Below the pieces are notes generated by a model that saw only the letters and a program-made list of their open reading frames with translations, did not search any database and was not told where the DNA came from. Source: Pseudoxanthomonas sp. GM95 (GTDB taxonomy: Bacteria > Pseudomonadota > Gammaproteobacteria > Xanthomonadales > Xanthomonadaceae). Taken from it: 64,000 nucleotides of DNA. How positions within the stretch are numbered: the first letter of the stretch is position 1; each line of letters opens with the position of its first letter. Positions 34,583-43,444 of the stretch are shown piece by piece. Made by a program: the position numbers and the translations under genes. Location: contig NZ_FOAX01000001.1 of the NCBI RefSeq assembly GCF_900109775.1, positions 744,001 through 808,000 on the forward strand, in the 5' to 3' direction.

Positions 34583-35325
34583 GCCAGCACATCGACCTGG
34601 CTGTCATCGGCGGGACCGGCGTCTACAAGCTGGCCACGCTGGACGATGTCGAGACCCGCCACGTCGAGACGCCCTACGGCGCGCCGTCCGGCCCGGTCCG
34701 GGTCGGCACCGTGCTGGGCAAGCGCGTGGCCTTCCTGGCGCGCCATGGCGAAGGCCATTCGCTGCCCCCTCACAAGGTGAACTACCGCGCCAACCTGGCC
34801 GCGCTCAAGCAGCTCGGCGCCACCCGCGTGCTGGCGCTCAACACCGTCGGCGGCATCACGGAAGCGTACGGCCCGCGCGCGCTGGCCTGCCCGGACCAGG
34901 TGATCGACTACACCTGGGGCCGCATCTCCACGCTGTGCGAGGAAGGCGGCGACGTGCTGCACGTGGACTTCGGCGATCCTTACACGCCGATGCTCCGCCA
35001 CAAGATCCTCGCCGCCGCGCGCGTCACCGGCGTCACCGTCGTGGACGGCGGCTGCTACGGCGCCACCCAGGGCCCGCGCCTGGAAACCAAGGCCGAAATC
35101 GCCCGCATGAAGCGCGACGGCTGCGACCTGGTCGGCATGACCGGCATGCCCGAAACCGGCCTGGCCCGCGAGCTGGGCCTGGACTACGCCTGCCTGGCCA
35201 TCGTCGCCAACTGGGCCGCCGGCTGCGGCACCGGCGAGGAGATCACCATGGCCGAAGTGCTGGCCAATGTGGAGGCCGCTTCGGCCGGCATGGCCGAGCT
35301 GGTGGGCGAACTCGCACGCGGGTGA
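34579..35325 (+). CDS. mtnP: S-methyl-5'-thioinosine phosphorylase (MTAP family)
   Basis: 248 residues from GTG 34579 (GTGA overlap with hpt). Purine nucleoside phosphorylase fold with GGTGVYKL, RHGEGH, HKVNYRANL, NTVGGI and GMTGMPE. In P. aeruginosa the homologue next to nagZ (PA3004) prefers methylthioinosine over methylthioadenosine. The same neighbourhood and the coupling to a hypoxanthine transferase favour that substrate here. The alternative is a plain methylthioadenosine phosphorylase. Confidence 0.85.
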   Translation: MSQHIDLAVIGGTGVYKLATLDDVETRHVETPYGAPSGPVRVGTVLGKRVAFLARHGEGHSLPPHKVNYRANLAALKQLGATRVLALNTVGGITEAYGPRALACPDQVIDYTWGRISTLCEEGGDVLHVDFGDPYTPMLRHKILAAARVTGVTVVDGGCYGATQGPRLETKAEIARMKRDGCDLVGMTGMPETGLARELGLDYACLAIVANWAAGCGTGEEITMAEVLANVEAASAGMAELVGELARG

Positions 35326-35355
35326 TTGTCAACGCGGTCGTATGTTTTGCATACT
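35326..35355 (+). promoter_or_regulatory. Promoter of the cold-shock gene
   Basis: TTGTCA (35326-35331), 18 bases, CATACT (35350-35355). It begins on the base right after the mtnP stop. The predicted start near 35362 gives a leader of about 57 bases before the cold-shock ATG. Confidence 0.55.
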
Positions 35356-35418
35356 CGGGAAGTACGGCTGCCCAGCCGTGCCACCACCAATCGATCCAAT
35401 CTGGGGAAACAAAGAGCT

Positions 35419-35625
35419 ATGCCGTACGGTACCGTCAAGTGGTTCAACGATGCGAAGGGCTTCGGATTCATCGCGCCGGAAGATGGCAGCGCCGATGTCT
35501 TTGCACATCACACCGCCATCAACGCCAAGGGCTTCCGCACCCTGCAGGAAGGTCAGCGCGTGAGCTATGAAGTGACGCAGGGCCCGAAGGGCGCACAGGC
35601 GTCCAACATCGTCCCGGCCGCCTGA
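35419..35625 (+). CDS. Cold-shock domain protein (CspA family)
   Basis: 68 residues. A single OB-fold cold-shock domain with both RNA-binding motifs: KGFGFI (RNP1) and VFAHHTAI (RNP2, with His-His instead of the common His-Phe or His-Tyr). Such proteins melt RNA secondary structure. AAGAG lies four bases before ATG 35419. It has its own promoter and a strong terminator, so it is monocistronic. Whether it is cold-induced cannot be read from the sequence. Confidence 0.95.
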   Translation: MPYGTVKWFNDAKGFGFIAPEDGSADVFAHHTAINAKGFRTLQEGQRVSYEVTQGPKGAQASNIVPAA

Positions 35626-35652
35626 ACAAGCCGAACGAAACAGATTTTCTTG

Positions 35653-35680
35653 AACCCCGCTTCGGCGGGGTTTTTTATTG
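35653..35680 (+). terminator. Intrinsic terminator of the cold-shock gene
   Basis: AACCCCGC (35653-35660), the stable tetraloop TTCG, GCGGGGTT (35665-35672), then a continuing T-run (six T in all from 35671). An exact eight-base-pair stem and the best terminator in the window. Confidence 0.92.
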
Positions 35681-36006
35681 CGCGCGATTTGAGCTAGGTC
35701 GCCAGAAGATTGGTGCTGCCATGTCGCTTTGCTGGGCAATGTCGCTTCGTTTGAGGTGCGTATGCAGTTCGAAGTTGCCGGCGAACGAACTCCGGTACGA
35801 GTCGTCTCGCAGTGAAGTCGATGTAACCGCAACGAATGATGCGTCGCGATGTCGACGTGTGTCGTATGTCGTCGCGTTGCGTTGAACGCTGGAGATATGG
35901 GCTCGCTAATTTCCCGTTAAGCCGTTGGTTGGGAGGCGTTAAACCGCGGCGATCTCATACACGTCCTGTCGCAAGGCGGGAACGCAACGATTCGGGGAAT
36001 AAGTTG
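35681..36006 (+). promoter_or_regulatory. Upstream region of the TonB-dependent receptor with a promoter and repeats
   Basis: This 326-base stretch holds no convincing gene. A promoter candidate is TTGAAC (35882-35887), 17 bases, GCTAAT (35905-35910), giving a leader of about 90 bases. Upstream lie two direct copies of ATGTCGCTT (35721-35729 and 35739-35747) 18 bases apart, and a GTCG-rich tract around 35843-35879. These could be regulator-binding sites. Confidence 0.45.
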
Positions 36007-39000
36007 ATGAAGAACAAACAAAGCTTGCGCAAGAAGATGCTGAGCCGCGCAGTCGTGTCCATCCTGCTGGGTGCGGCAGTGGTCCCGTCGACGCTTTACG
36101 CACAGTCCACCACCGGTACCGTCTACGGCACCGTACCGGCTGGCACGACCGTGGTGGTCACCAGCCAGACCGGCCTGACCCGCACCGTGTCGGTCGATGC
36201 CAATGGCCGCTATTCGCTCGCTGCGTTGCCGGTCGGCACGTACAAGGTTGAACTTCGACAGGGCGACAAGGTCGTCGACACGCGCGAGAACGTGGCGCTG
36301 CGCGTGGGCAGCAGCACCGAAGTGAGCTTCGGCGCTGCCGGTGCCTCCGATGCGACCGATCTTGGCGCAGTGACCGTGACTGCGGCCAATGTGCCGTCCA
36401 TCGACGTCACCTCGACCAGCTCGCGTTCGGTGATCACCTCCGAGCAGCTGGATGTGCTGCCGCTGGGCCGCAGCGCCGAATCCATCGCCCTGCTGGCGCC
36501 TGGCTCCGTCGCCGGTAGCGGTGCATTTGGCAATGGTTCGCGCTCGGTCGTGTCCTTCGGCGGCTCCGGCGTGACCGAGAACGCTTACTACATCAACGGC
36601 TACAACGCGAGCAATCCGCTGAGCAACCTGGGCGGTGTGAGCCTGCCCTACGGCGCGATCGACCAGCAGGAAACCTACACGGGCGGCTACAGTGCCAAGT
36701 ACGGTCGTTCCACCGGCGGCGTGATCAGCCAGGTCGGCAAGAGCGGCACCAACGAATGGCATTACGGTTTCCAGACCACCTGGGCGCCGGACTCGCTGGC
36801 GAGCTCGCCGGGCGACATCTGGTACCCCAGCGCTTCGCTGGCAGATGGCTACGGCTACGAAAATGAGAGCCTGCCGGGCACGATGTATCGCAGCCGCAGT
36901 GGCGACACCCAGACCAACACCACCTACAGCGCGTACGTGGGTGGTCCACTGATCAAAGACAAGCTCTTCATCTTCTTGGCGGGTGAGTCGGACAAGACCG
37001 ACGGCGTATCGACCAACTCCAGCGAGAGCAGCGTCCAGGCGCGGAACCACTACGATTACAGCTCGCCGAAGTTCTACGGCAAGATCGACTGGAACATCAA
37101 CGACAACAACGTGCTGGAATACACGCGTATCCAGAACACGGACCGTCGTGCCGGTTACTACACCTCGTACGACTACGACACGCAGAGCGAAGGCGATCGC
37201 ACCGGGACCTATCCGGATACCTACAAGCTCAAGGACACCTACGACATCTTCAAGTACACCGGTTACATCACCGATGACTTGACCTTGAGCGCGACCTACG
37301 GACGCAGCACCGAGCAGGACTACCAAAAGAATCCGCTCGCTTCGGACCTGCCGTACATCAGCGGCGTGACCAACCAGGATCCGTCGATCACCGGTGGCAC
37401 CTCGATCACCAACGATCAGACCAGCACCCAGATCAAGGATGCCAACGCCAGCAGCAAGACCCGTGGCCTGCGCGTCGAGTTGAACTACCACGTCGGCGAC
37501 CACGACCTGACCGCCGGCATCGACAACATGTACTACAACGCCTACGACGAGGGCGTCAGCACCAGTGGTCCGGGCTACCTTTGGATCTACAGCAAGGCGT
37601 CCGATCCGACCGCCGCGATCTCGCCCAACTTGGGCGTTGGTGCGGCAGGCGGCGACGGCTACTACGTGCAGAAGTACATCTTCCAGACCACCACCAGCAT
37701 GGCGGTCGAGCAGAAGGCGTTCTATCTGGAAGACCGCTGGCAGGTCAGCGACAACTGGCTGTTGAGCATCGGTCTGCGCAACGACAAATTCACCAACTTC
37801 AACAGCGATCACGTCGCCTATGTCGACAGTGGTGACCAGTGGGCTCCGCGTCTGGGCGCCAGTTGGGATGTGTTTGGTGATTCGTCGTTCAAGGTATTCG
37901 CCAACCTGGGTCGTTACTACCTGGCGCTGCCCAACAGCGTGGCGATTCGCGGTGCTTCGGCCTCCACTTATACCCGTGAATACTTCACCTACACCGGTAT
38001 CGACGCCAACGGCGAGCCGACCGGCCTGACCGCACTGGGCCCGGGCCCGGTGTCGAGCAACGGCGAATACGGCACCGCGCCGGATCCGAACTCGTTCGCG
38101 CCGACCGACCTGCAGTCGCAGTATCAGGATGAGCTGATCTTCGGCTTCGAGAAGACCATTGGCGACAAATGGAACTCGGGTGCCAAGTTCACCTACCGCA
38201 AGCTGCAGTCGGCGATTGACGACGTCTGCGATACCGACAAGCTGGCCGACAAGATCGATGCGAACGGCGGCGATTCGTCGAACGTGGACATCCCCGGCTG
38301 CGTGATGTTCAACCCGGGCAAGACCAACACCTACAACCTGGCTAACCTGGATGGCAGTGGCTACACCACGGTGAAGATGTCGGCCGCTGACTGGGGTTTC
38401 TCCAGCGACGGTGCAAAGCGCAGCTACGTGGGCGTGGACCTGTTCCTGGAGCATCCGTTCGACAACAACTGGTATGCGCGCGTCGATTACACCTGGTCGC
38501 ACAGCTACGGCAACACCGAAGGTCAGGTGAAGTCGGACATCGGCCAGACCGACGTGTCCAAGACCCAGGACTGGGATGCGGCCGCGCTGATGTACTACGC
38601 GGGCGGTGACCTGGCCAACGATCGTCGCCATCAGCTGAAGGCGTTCGGCGCGTACCAGTTCACGCCTGAGTGGATGGCCTCGGCCACGCTGAAGGTCGCT
38701 TCGGGCATGCCGAAGTCCTGCCTGGGCTACTTCGGCACCGATGAGTCGGATCCGATCAGCTACGGCTCGTCCTACCACTACTGTGGTGGCAGCCCGTCGC
38801 GTCCGGGTGACGCGGGTCGCCTGCCGTGGACGACGATCGTCGACCTGGGCCTGACCTACCGTCCGGCCTTTGCCGACCACAAGCTGGCCTTCGGCCTGCA
38901 GGTGTTCAATGCCCTCAACCAGCGCAAGCCGGTGCAGATCGACGCCACGTACGAAACCGATCCCTACACGGTGTCTAACACCTACGGCATCGGCACGTAC

Positions 39001-39048
39001 TACACCCAGCCGCGCTACGTCCGCCTGTCGGCGTCGTATGACTTCTGA
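36007..39048 (+). CDS. Oar-like TonB-dependent outer-membrane receptor
   Basis: 1013 residues from ATG 36007, with GGGGAA upstream. The signal peptide ends near STLYAQ (residue ~32). Next comes a carboxypeptidase-regulatory-like beta domain (TGTVYGTV, GRYSLAALPVGTY), then the plug (residues ~125-250) and a 22-strand-type barrel ending in the terminal Phe of SASYDF. The layout fits the Oar/OmpA-related TonB receptors, which in xanthomonads are numerous and take up oligosaccharides, peptides or metal complexes. The ligand is unknown. It is monocistronic, bounded by its own promoter and two tandem terminators. The 57-codon frame upstream of 36007 lacks signal-peptide character. Confidence 0.93.
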   Translation: MKNKQSLRKKMLSRAVVSILLGAAVVPSTLYAQSTTGTVYGTVPAGTTVVVTSQTGLTRTVSVDANGRYSLAALPVGTYKVELRQGDKVVDTRENVALRVGSSTEVSFGAAGASDATDLGAVTVTAANVPSIDVTSTSSRSVITSEQLDVLPLGRSAESIALLAPGSVAGSGAFGNGSRSVVSFGGSGVTENAYYINGYNASNPLSNLGGVSLPYGAIDQQETYTGGYSAKYGRSTGGVISQVGKSGTNEWHYGFQTTWAPDSLASSPGDIWYPSASLADGYGYENESLPGTMYRSRSGDTQTNTTYSAYVGGPLIKDKLFIFLAGESDKTDGVSTNSSESSVQARNHYDYSSPKFYGKIDWNINDNNVLEYTRIQNTDRRAGYYTSYDYDTQSEGDRTGTYPDTYKLKDTYDIFKYTGYITDDLTLSATYGRSTEQDYQKNPLASDLPYISGVTNQDPSITGGTSITNDQTSTQIKDANASSKTRGLRVELNYHVGDHDLTAGIDNMYYNAYDEGVSTSGPGYLWIYSKASDPTAAISPNLGVGAAGGDGYYVQKYIFQTTTSMAVEQKAFYLEDRWQVSDNWLLSIGLRNDKFTNFNSDHVAYVDSGDQWAPRLGASWDVFGDSSFKVFANLGRYYLALPNSVAIRGASASTYTREYFTYTGIDANGEPTGLTALGPGPVSSNGEYGTAPDPNSFAPTDLQSQYQDELIFGFEKTIGDKWNSGAKFTYRKLQSAIDDVCDTDKLADKIDANGGDSSNVDIPGCVMFNPGKTNTYNLANLDGSGYTTVKMSAADWGFSSDGAKRSYVGVDLFLEHPFDNNWYARVDYTWSHSYGNTEGQVKSDIGQTDVSKTQDWDAAALMYYAGGDLANDRRHQLKAFGAYQFTPEWMASATLKVASGMPKSCLGYFGTDESDPISYGSSYHYCGGSPSRPGDAGRLPWTTIVDLGLTYRPAFADHKLAFGLQVFNALNQRKPVQIDATYETDPYTVSNTYGIGTYYTQPRYVRLSASYDF

Positions 39049-39070
39049 TCGAAGCTGATCAGCATTAACG

Positions 39071-39095
39071 CGCTCCTGCGGAAGCAGGAGCGTTT
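39071..39095 (+). terminator. First terminator after the TonB receptor
   Basis: CGCTCCTGC (39071-39079), loop GGAA, GCAGGAGCG (39084-39092), then TTT. A perfect nine-base-pair stem with only a short T-run. Confidence 0.7.
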
Positions 39096-39112
39096 CGCGA
39101 CCTGCAGTATCC

Positions 39113-39140
39113 AGGCCCCGGCATTGCCGGGGCCTTTTTT
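39113..39140 (+). terminator. Second terminator after the TonB receptor
   Basis: AGGCCCCGGC (39113-39122), loop ATT, GCCGGGGCCT (39126-39135), then TTTTT and GTTT. A perfect ten-base-pair stem with a T-run, placed 20 bases after the first hairpin. Confidence 0.9.
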
Positions 39141-39302
39141 GTTTCCTAGCCGCACACCGTCATCGGGCGAAACCTGACGTCGCGGAGGGTGAGTCAGCTT
39201 TCTCGGACGCCTGCATGCTGGTGGAACAGATGGTTGCGGCGATCCGGGCTACCGTTCGGGGGCCGCGCACGCCACCTTGATGGCATCCGAAGGAGCAAGC
39301 CC

Positions 39303-40157
39303 ATGAACGCCCAAGCCACTTCCGCCCGCATCCTGCGCACTGTGCGCGGCCAGCCGACCTCCGATGGGGCCGGGGTTAAACTCACGCGCGTGATCGGCAC
39401 CCAGCAGCTGCCGGACCTGGATCCGTTCCTGATGCTCGATGAGTTCGGCACCGACAAGGCCGAGGATTACCTGGCCGGGTTCCCGGATCATCCGCATCGC
39501 GGGTTCGAAACGGTCACCTACATGCTCGACGGGCGCATGCGCCATCGCGACAACCACGGCAACGAAGGCCTGCTCACGCCGGGCAGCGTGCAGTGGATGA
39601 CCGCCGGCCGCGGCCTGGTGCATTCGGAGATGCCCGAGCAGGAGTCTGGCCGCATGCGCGGCTTCCAGCTGTGGGTGAACCTGCCGGCCAAGGACAAGAT
39701 GACCGACCCGAAGTACCAGGAATTCGCGCCGGACCACATCCCGGTCGCGACGCCGGCGCGCGGGGTGACGGTCAAGGTGATCGCCGGCGCCGTGGGCGAG
39801 GTGGTCGGCCCGATCGTGCAGCCGGCCACCGATCCGCTGTACCTGGACATCGCACTCGATGCCGGCGCCAGCTGGGACTATGCGTTGCCCGATGGCCACA
39901 ACGTGTTCGCCTATGCCTACGAAGGCGCGGTGACGGTGGGCGAGGGCGATGAGGCGCGTGCGCTGGAAACCCAGACCCTGGCGGTGCTGGGTGGCGGTGA
40001 GCTGCTGCAGCTGCGGGCTGGCACTGCCGGCACGCGCATGATCCTGGTCGCGGGCCGTCCGCTGCGCGAGCCGGTGATGCGCTACGGGCCGTTCGTGATG
40101 AACACCAAGCAGGAGCTGATGCAGGCCTTCACCGATTTCCAGGAAGGGCGCTTCTAG
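39303..40157 (+). CDS. Pirin family protein
   Basis: 284 residues from ATG 39303, with AAGGAG ahead of it. Bicupin fold with the metal-site histidines in HPHRGFETVTYM and later HSEMPE, and the PGSVQWMTAGRGLVHSE signature. Pirins bind iron; some act as quercetin dioxygenases, others as redox or metabolic regulators. A second, clearly divergent pirin lies 0.8 kb away on the other strand. Function in this organism cannot be fixed by sequence. Confidence 0.92.
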   Translation: MNAQATSARILRTVRGQPTSDGAGVKLTRVIGTQQLPDLDPFLMLDEFGTDKAEDYLAGFPDHPHRGFETVTYMLDGRMRHRDNHGNEGLLTPGSVQWMTAGRGLVHSEMPEQESGRMRGFQLWVNLPAKDKMTDPKYQEFAPDHIPVATPARGVTVKVIAGAVGEVVGPIVQPATDPLYLDIALDAGASWDYALPDGHNVFAYAYEGAVTVGEGDEARALETQTLAVLGGGELLQLRAGTAGTRMILVAGRPLREPVMRYGPFVMNTKQELMQAFTDFQEGRF

Positions 40158-40182
40158 GTCCTGCGGGCAATACGACCAAATG

Positions 40183-40211
40183 AAAAGGCCGCTCATCGAG
40201 CGGCCTTTTTT
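40183..40211. terminator. Bidirectional terminator between pirin and exported-protein genes
   Basis: AAAAGGCCGCTC, loop ATC, GAGCGGCCTTTTTT: an eight-base-pair GC stem (40187-40194 with 40198-40205) flanked by A-run and T-run, so it can stop transcription from both convergent genes. Confidence 0.88.
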
Positions 40212-40218
40212 ACGTCGA

Positions 40219-40680
40219 TCAGTTGGCGCTGCGGTTGTCGGCCACCGGCCGGTTGGCATCGAACTGCAGGCTGCTGGTGACGGCGATGGTGGCTTCCAGG
40301 GCCGCATCCGAGGGCGCATCGATCCAGATCTGCGCGTAGCGGTCGTCGTCCAGGTCGACCACGGCCATGCGGGTCTTGGCATCGGGGCGATTGGCGATCG
40401 AGGAGCGGTACCAGCGCACCTTGTGGCCATCGATCTTGCCCTTTTCCTCACGTGCGCCGCTGGGCTTGTCCGGTTCCTTGCTGGTCAGCATCACGCCGAA
40501 GGCCTGCGTGCCCTGCGCGTCGAAGGCCTTGCAGATCACCAGGCTCGACGTGCCGCTCTGTTCCCAGTGCAGGTCGGTGCCGGTCGGCAGGGTTGGGCAG
40601 CCACTGACGGACTGGGCCGCACAAAGGGGCGCGGCCAGTGACAGCAGCAGGCCAGCGGCGGAAACAAGGCAGGCTTTCAT
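40219..40680 (-). CDS. Exported protein of unknown function
   Basis: 153 residues from ATG 40680, preferred over an upstream Met because it begins a clean signal peptide (KACLVSAAGLLLSLAAPLCAAQ). The mature protein has two cysteines (SGCPTL and VICKAF) that could form a disulfide, and a repeated beta-strand pattern. I recognise no family. It is a single gene closed by the bidirectional terminator at 40183-40211. Confidence 0.75.
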   Translation of the reverse strand: MKACLVSAAGLLLSLAAPLCAAQSVSGCPTLPTGTDLHWEQSGTSSLVICKAFDAQGTQAFGVMLTSKEPDKPSGAREEKGKIDGHKVRWYRSSIANRPDAKTRMAVVDLDDDRYAQIWIDAPSDAALEATIAVTSSLQFDANRPVADNRSAN

Positions 40681-40926
40681 CGAACGGTCCCCAGTCGTGC
40701 AGCACCGGCATGCCGGCGCGGCGAAGTGATGTGGACGCAACGACCGGGATTGCCTGCTTCCCCGTTCCCCTGCAGGCGCTTGCGCGTCATTCCGGTCGAC
40801 GCGTGATGCTTGGGCGCGGCGCCGTGATGTGTCACCACGTCACAATCGCCCCGCGCCGCACCATAAGCCAAACCAGACAAGGGTGACAATTCCGCGACAG
40901 CCCGATCTTTCAGACTGTGCGCTACT
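40681..40926. other. 246-base intergenic region
   Basis: No gene is supported here. An imperfect palindrome CGTGATGTGTCACCACG (about 40822-40838) lies mid-region, and the rest is unremarkable. It contains the upstream sequences of the leftward exported-protein gene. Confidence 0.35.
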
Positions 40927-41787
40927 TCAATGTTCGGGCAGCGGAATGAACTCCGGGTCGCCCTCGATCGTGCCGAAACGCCCTTCCAGCCAGTCCTGCT
41001 TGGCCTGCTCCAGCCGATCCTTGGAGCTGGAGACGAAGTTCCACCACAGGTGGCGCGGGCCATCCAGCGGCTCGCCGCCCAGCAGCATCGCCTTGAGCGG
41101 CGTCTTGGCGCGCAGCACCGGGCGGGTGCCGCGATCCAGCACGATCAGGTGGCGATTGGGAATGTCGGCGCTGTCCAGCTGGGCCTCGCCTTCCAGGATG
41201 TAGAGCGCGCGCTCCACCGCGCCATCGTCGATGGCCAGTTCGGCTTCGGGCTGCAGGTCGAGCGCGACGTTGAAGGTGTCGGAGAACACCCGCACCGGCG
41301 ATTCGTGGCCCCAGGCGCGGCCGGCGATCACCCGCAGCGTCGCGCCGCCCTGTTGCCAGTGCGGCAAGGTCTCGGCGGCGTGGTGGTGGAACTCCGGCGC
41401 GGTTTCCTCATCTGGCCTGGGCAGGGCGACCCAGGTCTGCATGCCGTGCAGCGGCGCGTGATCCACGCGTTCCAGGGTCGGCGTGCGTTCGGAATGGGCG
41501 ATGCCGCGGCCGGCGGTCATCCAGTTCACGTCGCCCGGGCGGATGATCGTGTCCGAGCCCAGCGTATCGCGGTGGCCGATCGCGCCGGCCCACAGGAAGG
41601 TCACCGTTGCCAGGCCGATATGCGGATGCGGACGCACGTCCACGCCCTGGCCGGCAGCGAAATCTGCCGGTCCCATGTGGTCGACGAACACGAACGGCCC
41701 GACGCTGCGGGCCTGGATGCTGGGCACGGCGCGGCGCACCTGGAAACCGCCCAGGTCATGCACGCGCGGCGCGATCACGGTGGTCAT
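40927..41787 (-). CDS. Pirin family protein (second copy)
   Basis: 286 residues from ATG 41787, with AGGAGG just upstream. Bicupin pirin with HPHIGLATVTFL, GDVNWMTAGRGIAHSE and HGMQTWVALP. The C-terminal cupin ends WWNFVSSSKDRLEQAKQDW, a hallmark of the YhhW-like pirin branch. It differs clearly from the pirin at 39303-40157, which lacks that ending, so the two are not a recent duplication. Confidence 0.92.
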   Translation of the reverse strand: MTTVIAPRVHDLGGFQVRRAVPSIQARSVGPFVFVDHMGPADFAAGQGVDVRPHPHIGLATVTFLWAGAIGHRDTLGSDTIIRPGDVNWMTAGRGIAHSERTPTLERVDHAPLHGMQTWVALPRPDEETAPEFHHHAAETLPHWQQGGATLRVIAGRAWGHESPVRVFSDTFNVALDLQPEAELAIDDGAVERALYILEGEAQLDSADIPNRHLIVLDRGTRPVLRAKTPLKAMLLGGEPLDGPRHLWWNFVSSSKDRLEQAKQDWLEGRFGTIEGDPEFIPLPEH

Positions 41788-41878
41788 GGCCAACCTCCTG
41801 CTGTGACGAAGGCGCGCAGGATCGCACGGGCTCCGCGCGCGATCGCCTGCGCTTCGCACAACGGATCGTTGCAGCGGC

Positions 41879-42583
41879 TCAGGGCGACAGCAGGTCGCCG
41901 CCCATCTGCGGCATCGGGCCACGACGCGAGGCCAGCCGGTCGGCCAGACGCGTGGGTTCGGGCAGGCGATAACCGCGCAGCAGGCCGACGACGCGTTCGA
42001 CTGCGCCGTCCATCGAGACGCGATGGCCCGGCGAGACGATTAGCGGATTGCAGCGCAACTTGCTGCGCAGCATCCAGGCGATCTGTTCGCCGCGATGGAG
42101 CAGGGGCGTGCGATCGCCGGGCAGCGGGCCGGGTGGCTCGAAGCGGCCGCACAGCACCTGCTTGGCCACGCCGATGGTTGGCAGGCCGGTCACCACGCCG
42201 AAATGCGCGGCAATGCCCAACCGACGCGGATGGGCGATGCCTTGTCCGTCGACGATGACCAGCTCGGGAATCTGCGGCAATGCCTCCAACGCACGCAGCA
42301 GCGCTGGCAGTTCGCGGAAGCTCAGCAGGCCGGGCACGTACGGCATCGCCGTCGGCAGGCGTTCGACGACGGTGGCCAGCGGCTGCAGCGTATGGCCATC
42401 CAGCAGCACCGCGGCCGCGCGCGTGGTCGCGCCGTCGTCTTCGAATCCCACGTCGAACCCGGCGATCGTGCGCGGCGCAGCGGGCGCCTCATCGACCAGG
42501 CGGAGCTGCGTGGCCAGCTGCGATTGCAGCGTGCGGGCGCCGGCGATGCTGCCATCCCAGCCGGCGAAAGCGTCGAACGTCAT
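41879..42583 (-). CDS. nfi: Endonuclease V
   Basis: 234 residues. DNA repair nuclease that nicks near deaminated bases such as deoxyinosine. Conserved blocks are visible: GFDVGFED (metal Asp), [10 protein letters not shown] (the strand-separating PYxP-like wedge, here PYVPG) and [18 protein letters not shown]. The start ATG overlaps the stop of the preceding lipoprotein gene (ATGA at 42580). Confidence 0.93.
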   Translation of the reverse strand: MTFDAFAGWDGSIAGARTLQSQLATQLRLVDEAPAAPRTIAGFDVGFEDDGATTRAAAVLLDGHTLQPLATVVERLPTAMPYVPGLLSFRELPALLRALEALPQIPELVIVDGQGIAHPRRLGIAAHFGVVTGLPTIGVAKQVLCGRFEPPGPLPGDRTPLLHRGEQIAWMLRSKLRCNPLIVSPGHRVSMDGAVERVVGLLRGYRLPEPTRLADRLASRRGPMPQMGGDLLSP

Positions 42584-43137
42584 GGCGAAGGTGCGCCGTC
42601 GTGGTTGTCGCGCAGACTTGCATGGCCGGCAGCGTTAATGTCGATGCGGATCAGGCGATCCGACTCGCCGGCGCGCAGCGGCGTCACCGGGCAGGCGCAC
42701 AGGCCACGCGCCAGCGGCGCCAGCGTGTCGGCTTCGCCAATCACCAGCACGGTGCCGCCCGTGGGCTGCTGCCGCCATTGGCGTGCGGTTTCGTCCAGCG
42801 GGCCGCGTGAGAAATATTGATTCGCCATCGCACTCGGGTGCATCGCCAGTGTTGGCGTCGCGGTCTCACGCGTGCGGCGGAATTCATCGTGATAGAGGGT
42901 AGTGAGCGATACGTCGGCGAGCAGCGTGGCCAACGCTTGCGCGCGGTGCTGGCCTGCAGCAGACAAATGAGGATCGTCCAAATCGCCGGGCTCGACTTCC
43001 GCGTGCGGAACGAGAATAAAGTGGGTGCCTGCCGACGCAGATGTGGTCTTCGAGCCAGTCGACGCACAGCCCGCCAGCGACAGCAGGCAAACGCCTGCCA
43101 ACAGTGTCCGCACGAACACGTTGCCGATCATGCGCAT
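42580..43137 (-). CDS. Lipoprotein with degenerate histidine-phosphatase fold
   Basis: 185 residues. The signal peptide ends in the lipobox LAGC (Cys24). The rest follows the phosphoglycerate-mutase-like fold: [17 protein letters not shown] and [16 protein letters not shown] align with the family. However, the signature RHG is replaced by VPHAE and the second catalytic His (GHS/GHD) by GEADT. The nucleophile His survives but its key partners do not, so activity is doubtful. It is translationally coupled to nfi. Confidence 0.75.
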   Translation of the reverse strand: MRMIGNVFVRTLLAGVCLLSLAGCASTGSKTTSASAGTHFILVPHAEVEPGDLDDPHLSAAGQHRAQALATLLADVSLTTLYHDEFRRTRETATPTLAMHPSAMANQYFSRGPLDETARQWRQQPTGGTVLVIGEADTLAPLARGLCACPVTPLRAGESDRLIRIDINAAGHASLRDNHDGAPSP

Positions 43138-43159
43138 CGCTGTGAAGCAGCGCGTCGAC

Positions 43160-43348
43160 TTATCCCTGCTGGCGTGATTCCAGGTGGCGCTTGACCTGTT
43201 CGGTCGCGTTGCCCGCTTCTTGCAAGGCCGCGCGCAGGTCCTGCTCGTTGGTGTTGAAGTGCTGGGTCCAGTAGGCCAGCTCCCACTCCTCGGTCAGCTC
43301 GACCTTGGCGATGTCCTTCGGGATCCGGGATGCGTTGGCGTTGCTCAT
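43160..43348 (-). CDS. DUF3606 small protein
   Basis: 62 residues, helical and charged, with LTEEWELAYWTQHFNTNEQDLRAA, the core of the DUF3606 family (small proteins common in proteobacterial genomes, function unknown). It is encoded 22 bases upstream of the lipoprotein gene on the same strand and may belong to the same transcript. A similar pattern suggests a stand-alone helical bundle. Confidence 0.8.
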   Translation of the reverse strand: MSNANASRIPKDIAKVELTEEWELAYWTQHFNTNEQDLRAALQEAGNATEQVKRHLESRQQG

Positions 43349-43444
43349 GGCGGCCTCGTGCGTTCAAGCGAGCGGCCAGCCTGCGAAAGCCTGGCGTAAA
43401 GCCGCGTGAGCCGTCGATGCGCGTCCGCACGCGCGGCGGCAACG

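Noticed and set aside
35836..36006. 57-codon N-terminal extension of the TonB-dependent receptor frame
   Set aside because: The extension has no signal-peptide properties, whereas the Met at 36007 starts a typical signal peptide and has GGGGAA in front.
35917..38880. 987-residue minus-strand frame over the TonB-dependent receptor
   Set aside because: Shadow of a long, codon-biased receptor gene. Val/Arg-rich and featureless.
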